A DNA stretch of 64,000 nt from Flavobacteriales bacterium (GCA_030149285.1 JASBRU010000002.1:1-64000); one strand, 5' to 3'; positions 44,865 to 55,181 are shown, counted from the first letter of the stretch. A program made the numbers and translations. The notes: generated by a model not told the origin, from the sequence alone.

Positions 44865-45620
44865 ATGATAAGAGTAGAAGACATACATAAATCGTTTGGA
44901 GATAACCATGTGTTAAAGGGTATTACTACCAGCTTTGAGCAAGGGAAAACCAATTTGATTATTGGACAGAGCGGATCCGGTAAAACGGTTTTTATGAAAA
45001 GTCTTTTAGGCTTACATGAGGTAGATAGTGGGCAGATATTTTTTGATGATAGAGATTTTTCTAAAATGTCTTTTGATGAGCGTAAGGATATTAGAAAAGA
45101 AATAGGGATGGTTTTTCAGGGGAGTGCCTTGTTTGACTCATTAACGATTGAAGAGAATGTTATTTTTCCGCTTTCTATGTTTACCAATGATACGATAGAG
45201 CAAAAAAGAGAACGTGCTAATTTTTGCCTACAACGTGTAAACCTAGAGAATGTAAATGAGCGTTATCCTGCAGAATTAAGTGGGGGTATGCAAAAGCGTG
45301 TTGCTATTGCCAGAGCCATAGCCATGAATCCTAAATACTTGTTTTTAGACGAGCCCAACTCGGGTTTAGACCCTAAAACAGCTATTGTAATAGACAATTT
45401 GGTGCAAGAGCTTACCAAAGAGTACCAAATGACCACTATTGTAAATACGCATGATATGAACTCTGTAATGGAAATAGGAGAGAATATTATACTTATTAAA
45501 GAGGGCTTAAAAGCATGGCAAGGTTCTAATGATGAGTTGTTGAGTACTAATAACCCCGATATTACAGATTTTATATTCTCTTCAAAGCTGTTTCAGCGTA
45601 TCCGTAAGGCATCTAACTAA
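44865..45620 (+). CDS. mlaF: MlaF-type ABC transporter ATPase
   Basis: 251 residues from the ATG at 44865 (MIRVEDIHKSFGDNHVLKGI), which fits the 4-base gap to mlaE better than an upstream overlapping ATG at 44820. Walker A is GQSGSGKT, the signature LSGGMQKRVAIARA, Walker B YLFLDEPNSGLDP, and the switch His lies in IVNTHDM. It powers lipid transport with MlaE. The gene abuts the convergent T9SS gene with no space. Confidence 0.94.
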   Translation: MIRVEDIHKSFGDNHVLKGITTSFEQGKTNLIIGQSGSGKTVFMKSLLGLHEVDSGQIFFDDRDFSKMSFDERKDIRKEIGMVFQGSALFDSLTIEENVIFPLSMFTNDTIEQKRERANFCLQRVNLENVNERYPAELSGGMQKRVAIARAIAMNPKYLFLDEPNSGLDPKTAIVIDNLVQELTKEYQMTTIVNTHDMNSVMEIGENIILIKEGLKAWQGSNDELLSTNNPDITDFIFSSKLFQRIRKASN

Positions 45621-46895
45621 TTACTGGATAACAACTCTTTTTACAGCAGCCTCTTTACCATTATCAATGGTTAGTAAATATACGCCGGGCTTAAAGTTTT
45701 CTGCTTGTATAGCCTTTACACCGTTGCCCATTTTTACAGTTTCGGTATATACTGTTTGCCCAAGTAAAGAGTTGAGACTTAGTTCAAAATTATCTTTACC
45801 TGTATAGTTTTTTAGCTGTATATAAAAACTGCCATTGCTTGGGTTAGGAAATATTTTTGTTTGGCTATCTAAAAGGTTAGAATCATAGGAGCTAAATGAA
45901 CATGTATTGTTATTTCCTGATGCTCTAAAAAAGGATTGATGACTTAAGTCTGTATGTATGGCGCTTGTTGTGGTAGAGGTGTCATATCTGCTAGCTGTAT
46001 TTATATACCCGGTTACATTATTATAGTTAAAAAATTGACTTCCTATTGCAGAAAATTGCAGCCAGTAAAGATTGGCATCGTTTAGTATTCTATTGCTTCT
46101 CATTACAGCCGTATAATGATTCATCCCTTTGTGTTGATTTAAATAAATAGTATCTGAAAAAGGGGTGTAACTACCTGAGTCCGGTTCATAGGTTACTATT
46201 ACGGCAGCAATACCACTTGCTGGTATTTGTACATTAGAGAGAGGTGCAATGAAAAATTTAGCAGTACCCGTATCCTGAACAGTTAAATCTCTATACACGG
46301 TTGTAGTATTAGAAATAATAAACGGACTCCCGCTTCTATATGCAGAAGTATCTCCTTTTACTTGTATTGATGCAATGGACAATGAGTCTATTAAACTATC
46401 AGAGTCTATATCAAGTTCATATATTGAAATACTAAAAGGAGAGATAGAATGATTCTCCGTTACTATATCAAACCGCAACCTATCATAACTATTAGTATCG
46501 CTTTTCACATATTTACCAAAGGTCATTACACTATCTATATTTACAGGGTCTGCATGACAAAAGTAGTTTTCAATTCCGGATGTTTGGTCATTTCCAAATA
46601 GCTCAGATCTAGGATCATAAACACTTACTAAACCATGTACTGAGGGTCTGTAGTGAGTGGTGTTTAGGTTTGTGTCAGTATATTCTACTATTACAGTAGT
46701 GTCCGGAAAGAGAGGGACTAAACTATCTTTAAATACCATACTTCCACCAAATAAATCATATATAACAGAGTGGTAATTAGCTCTAAAATCTAATTGTCCA
46801 CCATTTAGGTGTACATGATGATGTTCAGTATGTTCTTGTGCAAACAGGTTTAAAGAAAAAAACAGGAATAATGTAGGGAGTAGTAATTTTTTCAT
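45621..46895 (-). CDS. T9SS-sorted secreted protein, DLFGG family member 1
   Basis: 424 residues with signal peptide MKKLLLPTLFLFFSLNLFAQ. The mature protein starts with a His-rich stretch (EHTEHHHVHLNGG) and the shared phrase FRANYHSVIYDLFGGSMVF. Central blocks (SELFGNDQTSGIENYFCHAD, IPASGIAAVIVTYEPDSGSY, YWLQFSAIGSQFFNYN) recur in the two genes upstream. A type A sorting domain ends it (FPNPSNGSFYIQL ... GVYLLTIDNGKEAAVKRVVI). The function is unknown; no catalytic motif was seen. It is more diverged than the other two paralogs. Confidence 0.88.
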   Translation of the reverse strand: MKKLLLPTLFLFFSLNLFAQEHTEHHHVHLNGGQLDFRANYHSVIYDLFGGSMVFKDSLVPLFPDTTVIVEYTDTNLNTTHYRPSVHGLVSVYDPRSELFGNDQTSGIENYFCHADPVNIDSVMTFGKYVKSDTNSYDRLRFDIVTENHSISPFSISIYELDIDSDSLIDSLSIASIQVKGDTSAYRSGSPFIISNTTTVYRDLTVQDTGTAKFFIAPLSNVQIPASGIAAVIVTYEPDSGSYTPFSDTIYLNQHKGMNHYTAVMRSNRILNDANLYWLQFSAIGSQFFNYNNVTGYINTASRYDTSTTTSAIHTDLSHQSFFRASGNNNTCSFSSYDSNLLDSQTKIFPNPSNGSFYIQLKNYTGKDNFELSLNSLLGQTVYTETVKMGNGVKAIQAENFKPGVYLLTIDNGKEAAVKRVVIQ

Positions 46896-46977
46896 AATTG
46901 AAGGGTTTTAAGTTCAAGTAAATGTTTTGTGTATTACCAGATACATCTTAAATATACTTAAAATAGAGATATAAAAA

Positions 46978-47001
46978 AAGCCCCGCTGGTAGACAGGGCT
47001 T
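46978..47001 (-). terminator. Terminator of the 47024 gene
   Basis: AAGCCC pairs with GGGCTT and an inner CTG with CAG. In the minus direction the stem is followed by TTTTTTAT. It lies 23 bases after the stop. Confidence 0.75.
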
Positions 47002-47023
47002 AAAGTTATTTGAATGTAACGGA

Positions 47024-48400
47024 TTACTTTATCGTAATCTTTTGTACTACATTCAAGTTTTCTGAATTTATGTTTACTAAGTATAGTCCCTTTTCTACAT
47101 CAGATAAAGAGAAAGACTTAACACCATTACTCATGGTTACTACTTCTTCATGAACAGTTTGTCCTAAGATATTCATAACAGTAACAGTATATGTATCATC
47201 ACCTTTAAAACCTTCTAATTTTAGGTTAAAATCACCATTACTAGGGTTAGGGTAAACTGAAAAATTACCGCTATTATTTTCTAGCTCTGTAACAGATACG
47301 TGAGATACACCACTGACTCTTGCTGAAGTAGAGTGAGCATACCTTAAATAGGTATTAGAAAAGGTGTTTGCAGATGTATTATATCTCTCATCCGGACTAA
47401 TAAAGCCACCAACAATATTGTGATTAAAATATTGGTTAGAAGCTTCGGTATACTGCAACCAGTACAATTCCGGATCATTTGAAAGTGCAATAAGAGATCT
47501 GAAAATATTTGTATTACCGGTATTATCATTTAATGATACTGTATCCATATTTGGGGTATAACTACCTGTAGTTGGTTCATAGGTAATAATAACACCCAAG
47601 CCACCACCGGCTGAGGGAATTTGAATACCATTTAAACCAACACCAAAGTCAACCACTTTACCGGTGTCTGCAGGAGTAAGGGTTCTAAACACTGTTGTTG
47701 CTCCGGCTAAGTTATAAGATGGTACTCCATTAGAGTTGCTACCGATTATTCTTAAGCCTTGTAGACTAATCGTGTCATTCACTAAGTCAGCATCAACATC
47801 AGCTACACCCGATAGATCTACAAATGGTCCTGAGCCCCAATAACCTGTTACAATATCAAATCGTAAACGGTCTGTTGTTGCTAACGTATTATTGATAAAA
47901 TAGATACCTGCAGTAAAAATTGAATCAACATTTACAGGGTCAATCGCAGAAAAATAGTTTTCAACGCCTGTATTTTGGTCGTTTCCAAATAACTCAGATT
48001 GTGGGTCATATATATACACCAAACCATGGTTGGATGGTCTGAAGTATGATGTACCTCCTCCGGCACTAGTACCTTCTTGCATTATTGCTGTATCTGGAAA
48101 TACAGTAACAAAGCCAAGGTCAAAGGTAGCATTACCACCAAAAAGATCATATAAGATGCTTTGGTAGTTAGCTCTAATATTTACATTTCCTCCGGCCGAA
48201 GATTTGCTAGTATTAGTTACCGTGTGGTTGTTAAAAAATTGACTTGCTTGATTTAGATATTTTACTGAGGATTGATCATTTAACTCAGTTGTAATCTTTT
48301 GTTCTAGCTTTGTGTTGCCAGAAAGAACTTTCGCAGAATTTTGCGCATAAGTCGCTGTACCAAGTAGCCCTAGAGCTACAATTAGTAATTCCTTTTTCAT
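47024..48400 (-). CDS. T9SS-sorted secreted protein, DLFGG family member 2
   Basis: 458 residues from the ATG at 48400, where the signal peptide starts (MKKELLIVALGLLGTATYAQ). It is closely related to the next gene: SAKVLSGNTKLEQKITTELN, NIRANYQSILYDLFGGNATF, GLGVIITYEPTTGSYTPNMD. A type A sorting domain closes it (VYPNPSNGDFNLKLEGFKGD ... YLVNINSENLNVVQKITI). It has its own terminator. Role unknown; secreted and probably surface-bound. Confidence 0.9.
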   Translation of the reverse strand: MKKELLIVALGLLGTATYAQNSAKVLSGNTKLEQKITTELNDQSSVKYLNQASQFFNNHTVTNTSKSSAGGNVNIRANYQSILYDLFGGNATFDLGFVTVFPDTAIMQEGTSAGGGTSYFRPSNHGLVYIYDPQSELFGNDQNTGVENYFSAIDPVNVDSIFTAGIYFINNTLATTDRLRFDIVTGYWGSGPFVDLSGVADVDADLVNDTISLQGLRIIGSNSNGVPSYNLAGATTVFRTLTPADTGKVVDFGVGLNGIQIPSAGGGLGVIITYEPTTGSYTPNMDTVSLNDNTGNTNIFRSLIALSNDPELYWLQYTEASNQYFNHNIVGGFISPDERYNTSANTFSNTYLRYAHSTSARVSGVSHVSVTELENNSGNFSVYPNPSNGDFNLKLEGFKGDDTYTVTVMNILGQTVHEEVVTMSNGVKSFSLSDVEKGLYLVNINSENLNVVQKITIK

Positions 48401-48501
48401 AATTATAATGTTAGATTCAAGTAATAAGTAGAGGCTCACTACCAGATGAGCTTGTCTACAATGTTTATAATTACAATATACAAAAAAATAATACTACAAA
48501 A

Positions 48502-48524
48502 AAGCCCCGCAATTTGCGGGGCTT
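48502..48524 (-). terminator. Terminator of the 48548 gene
   Basis: AAGCCCCGCAA / TTGCGGGGCTT forms a strong stem and is followed in the minus direction by TTTTTTGTAG. It lies 24 bases after the stop. Confidence 0.93.
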
Positions 48525-48547
48525 ACATAATTATATGAGAGAGTCAA

Positions 48548-49930
48548 TTACTTGATAGTAATACGCTCTACAGTATTGATGTTTTTAGAAGAAATGTTCA
48601 TTAAGTACATACCTTTATCTAAGTTAGATAAAGAGAAAGACTTAACGCCATTATCCATAGTTACAACTTCTTGGTGAACAGTTTGACCTAAGATGTTCAT
48701 TACTGTAATAGTATAAGTATCATCACCTTTAAAGTTTTCTAACTTTAAGTTAAACTCACCATTGTTAGGGTTAGGGTAAATAGAGAATTTACCTTTGTTG
48801 TTATCTAACTCAATAACAGAAACTGAAGAAGTACCACGTACTCTTGCAGTAGTAGTGTGAGAAGCAAATAAATAAGCGTTCCCTGCACCAGTAGTTGCGC
48901 TGTAACGATCTGCAGAGCTAACAAAACCAGCTACTGTGTTGTTGTTAAAGAATTGGCTTCCGATAGCAGAAAACTGTAACCAGTACATGTTGTTGTCTCC
49001 AGCAATATCATTACTGAATACTAATGATCTAAAGATGTTTGCGTTACCAGTACCATCAGTTAAAGAAACTGTATCCATGTTTGGAGTATAACTTCCTGTA
49101 GTTGGCTCGTAAGAGATAAGTACACCAAGACCACCATTAGCAGGAACTTGAATACCTGAGCTAGTTAAATCAACACCGAAATCTTGAAGACCTGTAGAAT
49201 CAGGAGCCGTAAATGTTCTGAAAACAGTTGTAGCACCAGCTACTGCGTATGCAGGAACACCATTAGATGTAGAACCAGTCATTCTGATAGATGGGATAGA
49301 GATGTTGTCATCTGTTCCGTCATCATCAACATCAAGAGCACCAGTTAAAGCTGTAAGAGCACCAGAACCCCAAGGACCTGTTACGATATCAAAACGTAAA
49401 CGGTCGTTAGTTGCAGCAGAATTATTTAAGAAATAAATACCAGCAGTAAAGATAGAATCAATATTGATTACATCGTTTGGAGAAAAATAATTCTCAGCGC
49501 CAGTAGTTAGGTCATTTCCGTATAACTCAGACTTAGCATCGTAAGTGTAAATTAAACCATGGTTAGTTGGTCTGAAAAAATCAGGAACACCACCCGCTGC
49601 TGTACCTTCTTGTACAATAGCAGTATCAGGGAAAACAGTGATAAAACCACCACCAAAAGTAGTGCTACCACCAAATAAATCAAATAAAACACTTTGGTAA
49701 TCAGCTCTAATATCTACTGCTCCACCAGCTTTATTAGAAGAAGTGTTTACTGTACGATTGTTTAAAAATTGAGCCGCTTGGTTAAGGTATTTTGCCGAAG
49801 ATTGATCATTCAATTCAGCAGCGATCTTTTTTTCTAGTTTAGCGTCGCCCGAAAGAACTTTTGAAGCATTTTGCGCAAAAGTTGCAGTCGAAAACAGACC
49901 TAAAGCAGCAATAAGTAACGTTTTTTTCAT
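48548..49930 (-). CDS. T9SS-sorted secreted protein, DLFGG family member 3
   Basis: 460 residues with signal peptide MKKTLLIAALGLFSTATFAQ. It pairs with the 47024 product along the whole length: SKVLSGDAKLEKKIAAELND, DIRADYQSVLFDLFGGSTTF, LGVLISYEPTTGSYTPNMDT, and a nearly identical sorting domain (IYPNPNNGEFNLKLENFKGD ... ERITIK). Regular use of common codons and a strong terminator suggest high expression. Function unknown. Confidence 0.9.
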   Translation of the reverse strand: MKKTLLIAALGLFSTATFAQNASKVLSGDAKLEKKIAAELNDQSSAKYLNQAAQFLNNRTVNTSSNKAGGAVDIRADYQSVLFDLFGGSTTFGGGFITVFPDTAIVQEGTAAGGVPDFFRPTNHGLIYTYDAKSELYGNDLTTGAENYFSPNDVINIDSIFTAGIYFLNNSAATNDRLRFDIVTGPWGSGALTALTGALDVDDDGTDDNISIPSIRMTGSTSNGVPAYAVAGATTVFRTFTAPDSTGLQDFGVDLTSSGIQVPANGGLGVLISYEPTTGSYTPNMDTVSLTDGTGNANIFRSLVFSNDIAGDNNMYWLQFSAIGSQFFNNNTVAGFVSSADRYSATTGAGNAYLFASHTTTARVRGTSSVSVIELDNNKGKFSIYPNPNNGEFNLKLENFKGDDTYTITVMNILGQTVHQEVVTMDNGVKSFSLSNLDKGMYLMNISSKNINTVERITIK

Positions 49931-50000
49931 AACTGTTATCTATTAGTTAGTTAATAATTCAAGTATATTCTTACCTACAAATATAACATAATTTTTAAAG

Positions 50001-52898
50001 TTATACTATAGAATCTGCATATTCCTCTATAGGAGTACATGTACATATTAAGTTTCTGTCGCCATATGCGTCATCAACCCTTTGTACAGATGGCCAAAAC
50101 TTGTTTTCTTGGATCCAATGTAAGGGGTATGCAGCTTGCTGACGAGTGTAAGGTAAATTCCACTCATTAGCAGTTAGTTGTTCTAGTGTGTGTGGTGCAT
50201 TTTTAATAGGATTATTAATTGCATCCGATCCACCGGAAATAATTGATTCTATCTCATTTTTAATACTAATCATTGTTTCAACAAAACGGTCTAGCTCAAC
50301 TTTACTTTCGCTTTCGGTTGGTTCAACCATTAAAGTACCGGCTACAGGAAAAGATACTGTTGGAGCATGGAAACCATAATCCATTAAACGCTTTGCAATA
50401 TCGCTAACCTCAACTCCAGCATGCTTTTTAAAGTCTCTAAAATCAACAATCATTTCATGTGCAACTCTTCCGTTTTCACCTGAATATAAAATGCTAAAAT
50501 GTTTCTCTAGTTTAGCTTTCATGTAGTTGGCATTAAGTATAGCTACTTTGGTAGACTCTTTTAATCCTCCTTGGCCTAGCATTTTTATATAAGCATAAGA
50601 GATAATTAATATTAAACCAGAACCCCAAGGTGCAGCAGAAATAGCCGGTATAGCTTGCTCACTACTTATATTTACAATTGGGTTTGATGGTAAGAATGGG
50701 ATTAGGTGTTTTGCAACACCAATTGGTCCCATGCCAGGGCCACCACCACCATGTGGTATAGCAAATGTTTTATGCAAGTTTAAGTGACATACATCAGCAC
50801 CAATTTCGCCAGGGCTAGTTAAACCAACCTGAGCATTCATATTCGCACCATCCATGTACACTTGTCCACCATGTTGATGTATAAATGCTGTGATTTCCTT
50901 AACAGATGCCTCAAATACACCATGTGTAGATGGGTAAGTAATCATTAACCCTGCTAAGTTTTCGCTATGCTTTTCGGCATTTGCTTTTAAATCTTCAACA
51001 TCAATGTTTCCGTTTTCATCACATTTAGTTACTACAACTTTCATACCTGCCATAATAGCACTGGCAGGGTTGGTACCATGTGCAGATGAAGGAATTAAAA
51101 CAATATCTCTATGACCTTCGCCTCTACTTTCGTGGTATGCTCTAATAACCATAAGTCCTGCATACTCACCTTGTGCGCCGGAGTTTGGCTGTAAAGAGGT
51201 AGCTGCAAAACCTGTAATTTCTGATAAAGAGGTTTCTAATTCTCTAAACATCTCTTGGTAACCCGCTGCCTGATAAAGTGGTGCAAAAGGGTGGATGCTA
51301 CCAAATGCAGGCCAGCTTAATGGTAAAAGCTCTGTAGCTGCATTTAGTTTCATAGTGCATGATCCCAATGGAATCATAGAGTGGTTTAGGGATAAATCTT
51401 TTCGCTCTAATTTTTTTATGTAGCGCATCATTTCAGTTTCAGAGTGGTAGCTGTTAAATACAGCATGCTCTAAAAATGCACTTGTTCTAATTAAGTTTTT
51501 ATCAAAGCTAATACCTTCTTTAATGGTTTCGTAGGCATCAGTTTCTTCTTCAAGTTTAGCTTTAGAAAGAATTTCTAAGATATCATTAATGTCTTCTAAC
51601 TCGGTAGTTTCGTTAATACTAATACCGATTGTTTGGTCATCAATATATAAGAAGTTTACTTCATACTCTTCTGCAATACGTTTTACAGGCTGTATAGATT
51701 CTCCTGTTGGGTATAGGTCTGTGCCTAAATCTACTGTAAGTGTGTCAAAGTAATTAGTGTTTAACTGTTTGTAGCCTAGTTTTTCTATGCCGTCAGCTAG
51801 GGTATTGGTAAGGTTATGTATTTTATTGGCAATGTATTTTAAGCCTCTTGGGCCATGAAAAACACCATACATACCTGCCATAACAGCCAATAGTACTTGT
51901 GCAGTACAAATATTAGAGGTTGCTTTTTCTCTTTTTATGTGTTGCTCACGTGTTTGCAAAGCCATACGTAATGCAGGTTTACCTGAACGATCTTGAGATA
52001 CACCAATAATTCTACCGGGTATAAAGCGCTTATAACTTTCTTTTGTTGCAAAGTAGGCAGCATGTGGACCACCGTAACCCATAGGTATACCAAAACGTTG
52101 GGTTGTACCAACTACCACATCAGCACCCCATTCACCCGGAGGTGTAAGTAGTACTAAGCTCATTATATCTGCAGCTGCTACAACAGCAGTGTTGTTTGCT
52201 TTTGCTTTTTGCGCAAATGTTATGTAATCATATACTTCACCATGTTTAGCAGGATATTGTACTATGGCACCATACACATCTTCTGTAAACTCAAAAGTTT
52301 CGTGGTTGCCAATAATTAATTTGATACCAAATGGTGTAGCGCGTGTTTTTAATAAATCTATAGTTTGTGGTAAACATTCTTCGGATACAAAGAATGTAAC
52401 TGCATCAGCTTTCTTTTGCTCTCTGCTTCTAGCCCCTAGTAACATAATCATTGCTTCGGCTGCGGCAGTAGCCTCGTCTAATAACGATGCATTTGCCAAC
52501 TCCATACCTGTAAGCTCTGTTACCATTGTTTGGAAATTTAGTAAAGCTTCCAGTCTGCCTTGTGCAATTTCTGCTTGGTAAGGAGTGTAAGCTGTATACC
52601 AACCTGGGTTTTCTAAAATATTACGCTGTATAACACCCGGCATTACAGTACCGTTATAGCCTAAACCAATGTAAGAACTGAATACTCTGTTTTTAGAAGC
52701 CAGTTCATTAATGTGTTTCATAAACTGGTGCTCGCTCATAGCTTTTGGAAGATTTAACTCTCCCTTTAACCTAATGTCTTTGGGTACGGTTTGCTCAATA
52801 AGTGCGTCCAAAGAGTCAACACCTATTTCATTAAGCATTTCTTTAATTTCATTTTCATCAGGCCCTATGTGGCGATAAGCAAAAGAATCTGTTCTCAT
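50001..52898 (-). CDS. gcvP: Glycine dehydrogenase (decarboxylating), P protein
   Basis: 965 residues from the ATG at 52898 ([20 protein letters not shown]); 35 further in-frame codons upstream do not fit and lie within or before the promoter box. The PLP lysine is in [19 protein letters not shown]- and C-terminal halves are the fused two-domain form. It decarboxylates glycine as part of the glycine cleavage system; gcvT and gcvH are not in the window. Single gene, divergent from the UbiA-like gene. Confidence 0.96.
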   Translation of the reverse strand: MRTDSFAYRHIGPDENEIKEMLNEIGVDSLDALIEQTVPKDIRLKGELNLPKAMSEHQFMKHINELASKNRVFSSYIGLGYNGTVMPGVIQRNILENPGWYTAYTPYQAEIAQGRLEALLNFQTMVTELTGMELANASLLDEATAAAEAMIMLLGARSREQKKADAVTFFVSEECLPQTIDLLKTRATPFGIKLIIGNHETFEFTEDVYGAIVQYPAKHGEVYDYITFAQKAKANNTAVVAAADIMSLVLLTPPGEWGADVVVGTTQRFGIPMGYGGPHAAYFATKESYKRFIPGRIIGVSQDRSGKPALRMALQTREQHIKREKATSNICTAQVLLAVMAGMYGVFHGPRGLKYIANKIHNLTNTLADGIEKLGYKQLNTNYFDTLTVDLGTDLYPTGESIQPVKRIAEEYEVNFLYIDDQTIGISINETTELEDINDILEILSKAKLEEETDAYETIKEGISFDKNLIRTSAFLEHAVFNSYHSETEMMRYIKKLERKDLSLNHSMIPLGSCTMKLNAATELLPLSWPAFGSIHPFAPLYQAAGYQEMFRELETSLSEITGFAATSLQPNSGAQGEYAGLMVIRAYHESRGEGHRDIVLIPSSAHGTNPASAIMAGMKVVVTKCDENGNIDVEDLKANAEKHSENLAGLMITYPSTHGVFEASVKEITAFIHQHGGQVYMDGANMNAQVGLTSPGEIGADVCHLNLHKTFAIPHGGGGPGMGPIGVAKHLIPFLPSNPIVNISSEQAIPAISAAPWGSGLILIISYAYIKMLGQGGLKESTKVAILNANYMKAKLEKHFSILYSGENGRVAHEMIVDFRDFKKHAGVEVSDIAKRLMDYGFHAPTVSFPVAGTLMVEPTESESKVELDRFVETMISIKNEIESIISGGSDAINNPIKNAPHTLEQLTANEWNLPYTRQQAAYPLHWIQENKFWPSVQRVDDAYGDRNLICTCTPIEEYADSIV

Positions 52899-52931
52899 TA
52901 AATTACTTATTTTTAGTGTGGTAATAGCCTG

Positions 52932-52939
52932 CAAATGTA
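52932..52939 (-). promoter_or_regulatory. -7 promoter box of gcvP
   Basis: TACATTTG on the minus strand matches TAnnTTTG and would start a transcript near 52928, about 30 bases before the chosen ATG. This argues against the longer upstream start. No -33 TTG at normal distance. Confidence 0.5.
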
Positions 52940-53003
52940 GCATTTTACCATTAAAATTTATGATAAAAACACATACAAAAATGATAGTCCCAACAAAGCG
53001 CAT

Positions 53004-53011
53004 TACCTTTG
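53004..53011 (+). promoter_or_regulatory. -7 promoter box of the UbiA-like gene
   Basis: TACCTTTG matches TAnnTTTG; transcription would begin near 53015, leaving a leader of about 15 bases to the ATG at 53030. It excludes a TTG start at 53009. Confidence 0.5.
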
Positions 53012-53029
53012 TTTATAGAACGATTTTTG

Positions 53030-53887
53030 ATGAGTTGGCTTAACAAGATAGGGCGGTTTATTGTTTACAGTAACATATATGTATCTGTAGCAACAGCAGC
53101 ATTGGTAAAAGTATCTGAATTGTTACTGGATATTGAGGGATGGACTGTTGCCGGGTTTTTATTTTTCTCTACACTATTTGCATACAATTTCCAACGCTTA
53201 TATAAGCAAGTGGGGCATATTCGTGAAAAGAGTGATTACCACCTATGGATTCATAGAAATAGAATTGGTTTAATCATTCTAACAAGCGTCTCTGCATTGT
53301 TGGTATTATTCTTTGCTTTACAACTCAATATATATGTATGGTTATGTTTAGTTCCTTTGGGTATTATCTCTTTATTGTACCCTGTTCACTTATTTAAACG
53401 AAATGGTAAAAAGTATAGATTGAGAGATATACCGGGTATTAAACTATTTTTAATTGCTTTGGTATGGGCTTTTGCCACGGTGTATATATCAGCATTAAAC
53501 AATTTTGCTATTATTGAAAGACGAGTGTATTTATTGTTGGTTCAGCGATTTTTGTTTGTGCTGGCAATTACGATTCCTTTTGATATTAGAGATGTAAATT
53601 TTGATAGAGAAATATTACATACATTACCTCAAACATTTGGGGTGATAAAGGCCAGAAACATTGCTCTATTAGCTATTTTGCTTTTTGGGTTAACAAGTGT
53701 TGCACAGTATTTATATGCGGATGTTAACCTGTATCAATTTGCTGCTTTACTACTTACCACAGTTGTTACTGCTATATTGATACAAAAGTCTACACCCAAT
53801 AGACCCAATTATTATTATACCATTTTTATGGAGGGAACATCAATACTTATGTTATTGTTTGTGCTGTTGGCAGAATTATTGAAATAA
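53030..53887 (+). CDS. UbiA prenyltransferase-like membrane protein
   Basis: 285 residues from the ATG at 53030 (MSWLNKIGRFIVYSNIYVSV). About eight to nine helices are predicted. The second Asp-rich motif of UbiA enzymes appears as PFDIRDVNFDRE, while the first is altered to YNFQRLYK instead of NxxxDxxxD. The substrate is unknown and full activity is doubtful because of that change; similar degenerate members are common in Bacteroidetes. It ends in a terminator shared with the next gene. Confidence 0.78.
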   Translation: MSWLNKIGRFIVYSNIYVSVATAALVKVSELLLDIEGWTVAGFLFFSTLFAYNFQRLYKQVGHIREKSDYHLWIHRNRIGLIILTSVSALLVLFFALQLNIYVWLCLVPLGIISLLYPVHLFKRNGKKYRLRDIPGIKLFLIALVWAFATVYISALNNFAIIERRVYLLLVQRFLFVLAITIPFDIRDVNFDREILHTLPQTFGVIKARNIALLAILLFGLTSVAQYLYADVNLYQFAALLLTTVVTAILIQKSTPNRPNYYYTIFMEGTSILMLLFVLLAELLK

Positions 53888-53890
53888 AAA

Positions 53891-53912
53891 AAGCGACCCA
53901 ATTGGGTCGCTT
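53891..53912. terminator. Bidirectional terminator
   Basis: Perfect palindrome AAGCGACCCAATTGGGTCGC plus TT between the convergent UbiA-like gene and the T9SS gene. The A-run before it gives a strong T-tail in the minus direction; the plus-direction tail is weaker. Confidence 0.9.
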
Positions 53913-53934
53913 AAAAATAGGTTTTAATATTTAT

Positions 53935-54894
53935 CTATCGTGTTAAAATCATTCGTTTTGTATCAGCCTCTTTTCCATTTATAATTAATGAGTACATATA
54001 CATCCCTGCTTTTAATTCGCCACCATTTACAGTTATAGCACCTTTACCAAAGTCTGATATTTCAAAGCTTTTTAGTTGTGTGCCTTGCATGTCAAATATG
54101 ATTACTCTGGCAGAAGAGGTGTTAAGAGGAATATCATAACTGATTGAAGTTTGTTCTGTAAAAGGGTTTGGGTTGTTTTGATAAAGCTTAACGGAAGCTT
54201 CGTTTAATCCAAAACCGATATCATTGCTAGATGAATTGTTGTTAGAGTTTTTAAGCTCATTTATTTGGTTTTGCAAATCAGCAATCATTAAGGCTTGGGC
54301 ATCGTATTTGCTTTTTAAGTCTTCAAAACTTGAGGCATATCTAGGTGATGTTGTAGTGTCGCAACAGCATTTCATGTATTTTTTTCTAACATTTCCCATT
54401 GCGTCAATCACTAATACAGTATCTAAGGTAGTGTCAATAGGTACAACTCTTATCCTTAAATCACCATTGATGTCTAATACAGATGTTGGAGCATTGGTTG
54501 ATAAACCAATATTTCCACCTGCTTTAATAGTAAGCCTATTTATTTCATTACCCACACCAGAAGAAGCACCAGATGTTACCATATAGATGTCACCTCCACC
54601 TTTATTGTTTCCAAAAATAATGTTGTTAGAGTTTGCAGGTATTGGTGAAGAACCAATTACTCCATATCTAAGTACAGATCGGTGTTGCCCGGTTGCATCT
54701 GCCATTTGATATCTTCTGCCATTTAGCCCTATGCTTACATGACCACTATCAACAATAGCGTTGCCGGTGGTTAAAGTTAAATTGCTACCAGCACCAATAT
54801 TAGTGTAAGGAGGTCCGGTAACTTGTGCAGTTGAAAATAATGTTGACCCGAGAATAACTGCTAACAATAGCAGTTGCTTTGTAAGTTTTTTCAT
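53935..54894 (-). CDS. T9SS-sorted secreted protein with fibre-like repeat and coiled coil
   Basis: 319 residues, signal peptide MKKLTKQLLLLAVILGSTLF followed by STAQ. The middle has the phrase PTSVLDINGDLRIR, known from Bacteroidetes fibre-like proteins, then three adjacent Cys (KKYMKCCCDTTT), a short coiled coil (about 190-215; ALMIADLQNQINELKN), an Asn/Ser linker and a type A sorting domain (LYQNNPNPFTEQTSISYDIP ... MYMYSLIINGKEADTKRMIL). The coiled coil suggests an oligomer and the Cys run a crosslink or lipid/metal site; both inferred. Confidence 0.87.
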   Translation of the reverse strand: MKKLTKQLLLLAVILGSTLFSTAQVTGPPYTNIGAGSNLTLTTGNAIVDSGHVSIGLNGRRYQMADATGQHRSVLRYGVIGSSPIPANSNNIIFGNNKGGGDIYMVTSGASSGVGNEINRLTIKAGGNIGLSTNAPTSVLDINGDLRIRVVPIDTTLDTVLVIDAMGNVRKKYMKCCCDTTTSPRYASSFEDLKSKYDAQALMIADLQNQINELKNSNNNSSSNDIGFGLNEASVKLYQNNPNPFTEQTSISYDIPLNTSSARVIIFDMQGTQLKSFEISDFGKGAITVNGGELKAGMYMYSLIINGKEADTKRMILTR

Positions 54895-55120
54895 AATAAT
54901 ATGAGATTATAGGTTTTCTTACTCTATTATGGCTTTTCAGAATCCGCCGTCAATAAATTAGATTTTAATGCAAATTAGCTTTTTTTTTTATTAATCAAAA
55001 ATATGTACATAATTATATTTAATTATTAAGTTGTTGGTTTTTAGTCTTGTGTAGTTAGTTTTAATGTTTGAGCCTATTATTCTGATTATTGAGTTAATAG
55101 AGTGAGTAAATTGTTATATG

Positions 55121-55151
55121 AGTTCTTTTTTGAACTATGACGAATGTCATA
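55121..55151 (+). promoter_or_regulatory. Two adjacent inverted repeats upstream of kynU
   Basis: AGTTC-N6-GAACT (55121-55136) and TATGAC-GAAT-GTCATA (55136-55151) lie about 35-65 bases before the predicted transcription start. Such spaced dyads fit a dimeric regulator's binding site. No regulator gene is adjacent, so the link is inference. Confidence 0.4.
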
Positions 55152-55173
55152 TGCTCATTAAAACTCTAATCCT

Positions 55174-55181
55174 TACTTTTG
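55174..55181 (+). promoter_or_regulatory. -7 promoter box of kynU-kmo
   Basis: TACTTTTG matches TAnnTTTG, predicting a start near 55185 and a leader of about 18 bases. A -33 TTG is missing, in keeping with an activated promoter. Confidence 0.5.

Noticed and set aside
52899-53003. 35-residue N-terminal extension of GcvP
   Set aside because: It includes the likely promoter box and does not match the family's N-terminus.
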